In this document: in pieces, positions 40,267 through 40,380 of the stretch | Numbering within the stretch: the stretch's first letter is position 1 | How the letters are laid out: each line of letters starts with the position of its first letter | NCBI GenBank assembly: GCA_900551975.1 | Contig: URYA01000001.1 | Coordinates: forward strand, 1 to 40,380 | Reading direction: 5' to 3' | DNA length: 40,380 nt | DNA from: an uncultured Collinsella sp. | GTDB lineage: Bacteria > Actinomycetota > Coriobacteriia > Coriobacteriales > Coriobacteriaceae | Notes under the pieces: generated by a model | The model's input: the letters and a program-made list of their open reading frames with translations, nothing else | Databases searched by the model: none | What the model was told of the DNA's origin: nothing | Program-made: the position numbers and the translations under genes

Positions 40267-40380
40267 CTATGCCTGCTGCCAGGTATCGACGAGCTCCTTG
40301 GCTGCGGCGTGGGGGTCGTCGGCACTGCAGACCGCGCTCACCACAAAGAAGCCGTCGACGCCGGTGGCCTTGAGCTGCGG
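40267..40380 (-). CDS. thiE: Thiamine-phosphate synthase, C-terminal end (cut by window)
   Basis: Only the last 37 residues are inside the window. PQLKATGVDGFFVVSAVCSADDPHAAAKELVDTW matches the ThiE end, whose usual form is VDGVAVVSAI followed by a DP and a helix. ThiE joins the pyrimidine and thiazole moieties of thiamine. The stop is the TAG at 40269-40267. Fusion with another thiamine enzyme cannot be excluded. Confidence 0.7.
   Translation of the reverse strand, partial: PQLKATGVDGFFVVSAVCSADDPHAAAKELVDTWQQA

Overview
The window looks like chromosomal DNA from a high-GC member of the Coriobacteriia (Actinomycetota), most like Collinsella. This is an inference from overall GC near 60 percent, compact genes with AAGGAG-type ribosome binding sites, the gene content (ribosome-protection-type GTPase, VUT-family transporter, BvgS-like hybrid kinases) and the intergenic repeats. 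No rRNA, tRNA, CRISPR array, phage genes or complete insertion sequence was found.

Layout. Bases 1-1170 are a low-gene, AT-richer accessory stretch. It holds an orphan ribbon-helix-helix protein, two copies of a ~57-base hairpin repeat, a perfect palindrome and a 243-base element with 41-base inverted termini. Bases 1175-4504 carry a glutaredoxin, an XRE/zinc-ribbon/TipAS regulator, TrmO and a MalY/PatB-type C-S lyase. Bases 4649-11136 carry two hybrid sensor kinases with periplasmic-binding-protein-type sensors, convergent around a PNPOx-fold protein. In one the binding protein is a separate lipoprotein overlapping the kinase by 4 bases; in the other two binding domains are fused to the kinase. 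Bases 11301-13726 carry a K+-channel-like protein, a LOG-family protein and a ClC-type channel. Bases 13817-15797 are a YtrA-type GntR/ABC operon with a readable promoter and operator. Bases 16015-19197 carry prfC, then a VUT transporter (with a possible preQ1-like leader) and an SDR enzyme. Bases 19248-24895 carry ung, an EamA exporter divergent from a LysR regulator, a MATE pump, an RlmA-like methyltransferase and a small membrane protein. Bases 25128-29185 carry a 47-residue membrane peptide, RsmJ, a small Cys/His protein, a GNAT acetyltransferase and a TetM-like GTPase.

Bases 29211-34170 are the most unusual region. Two paralogous AAA-type ATPases with C-terminal winged-helix-like regions flank a short UvrA paralogue that lacks the UvrB-binding domain. 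The second ATPase gene lies between 29-base identical direct repeats. Bases 34240-40165 carry trmL, a CobW GTPase, an ArsC-fold protein without the catalytic cysteine, a flavodoxin-family protein, a diguanylate cyclase with a second degenerate GGDEF domain, an internally deleted EAL remnant and a patatin phospholipase. The right edge cuts a thiE gene.

The main cross-cutting signal is a dispersed family of intergenic hairpins sharing a GGGAC core in the loop or at the loop edge. Their stems are mostly unrelated in sequence but perfectly or nearly self-complementary. There are eight full copies and one half copy here, and five of them lie between 29.1 and 34.9 kb.
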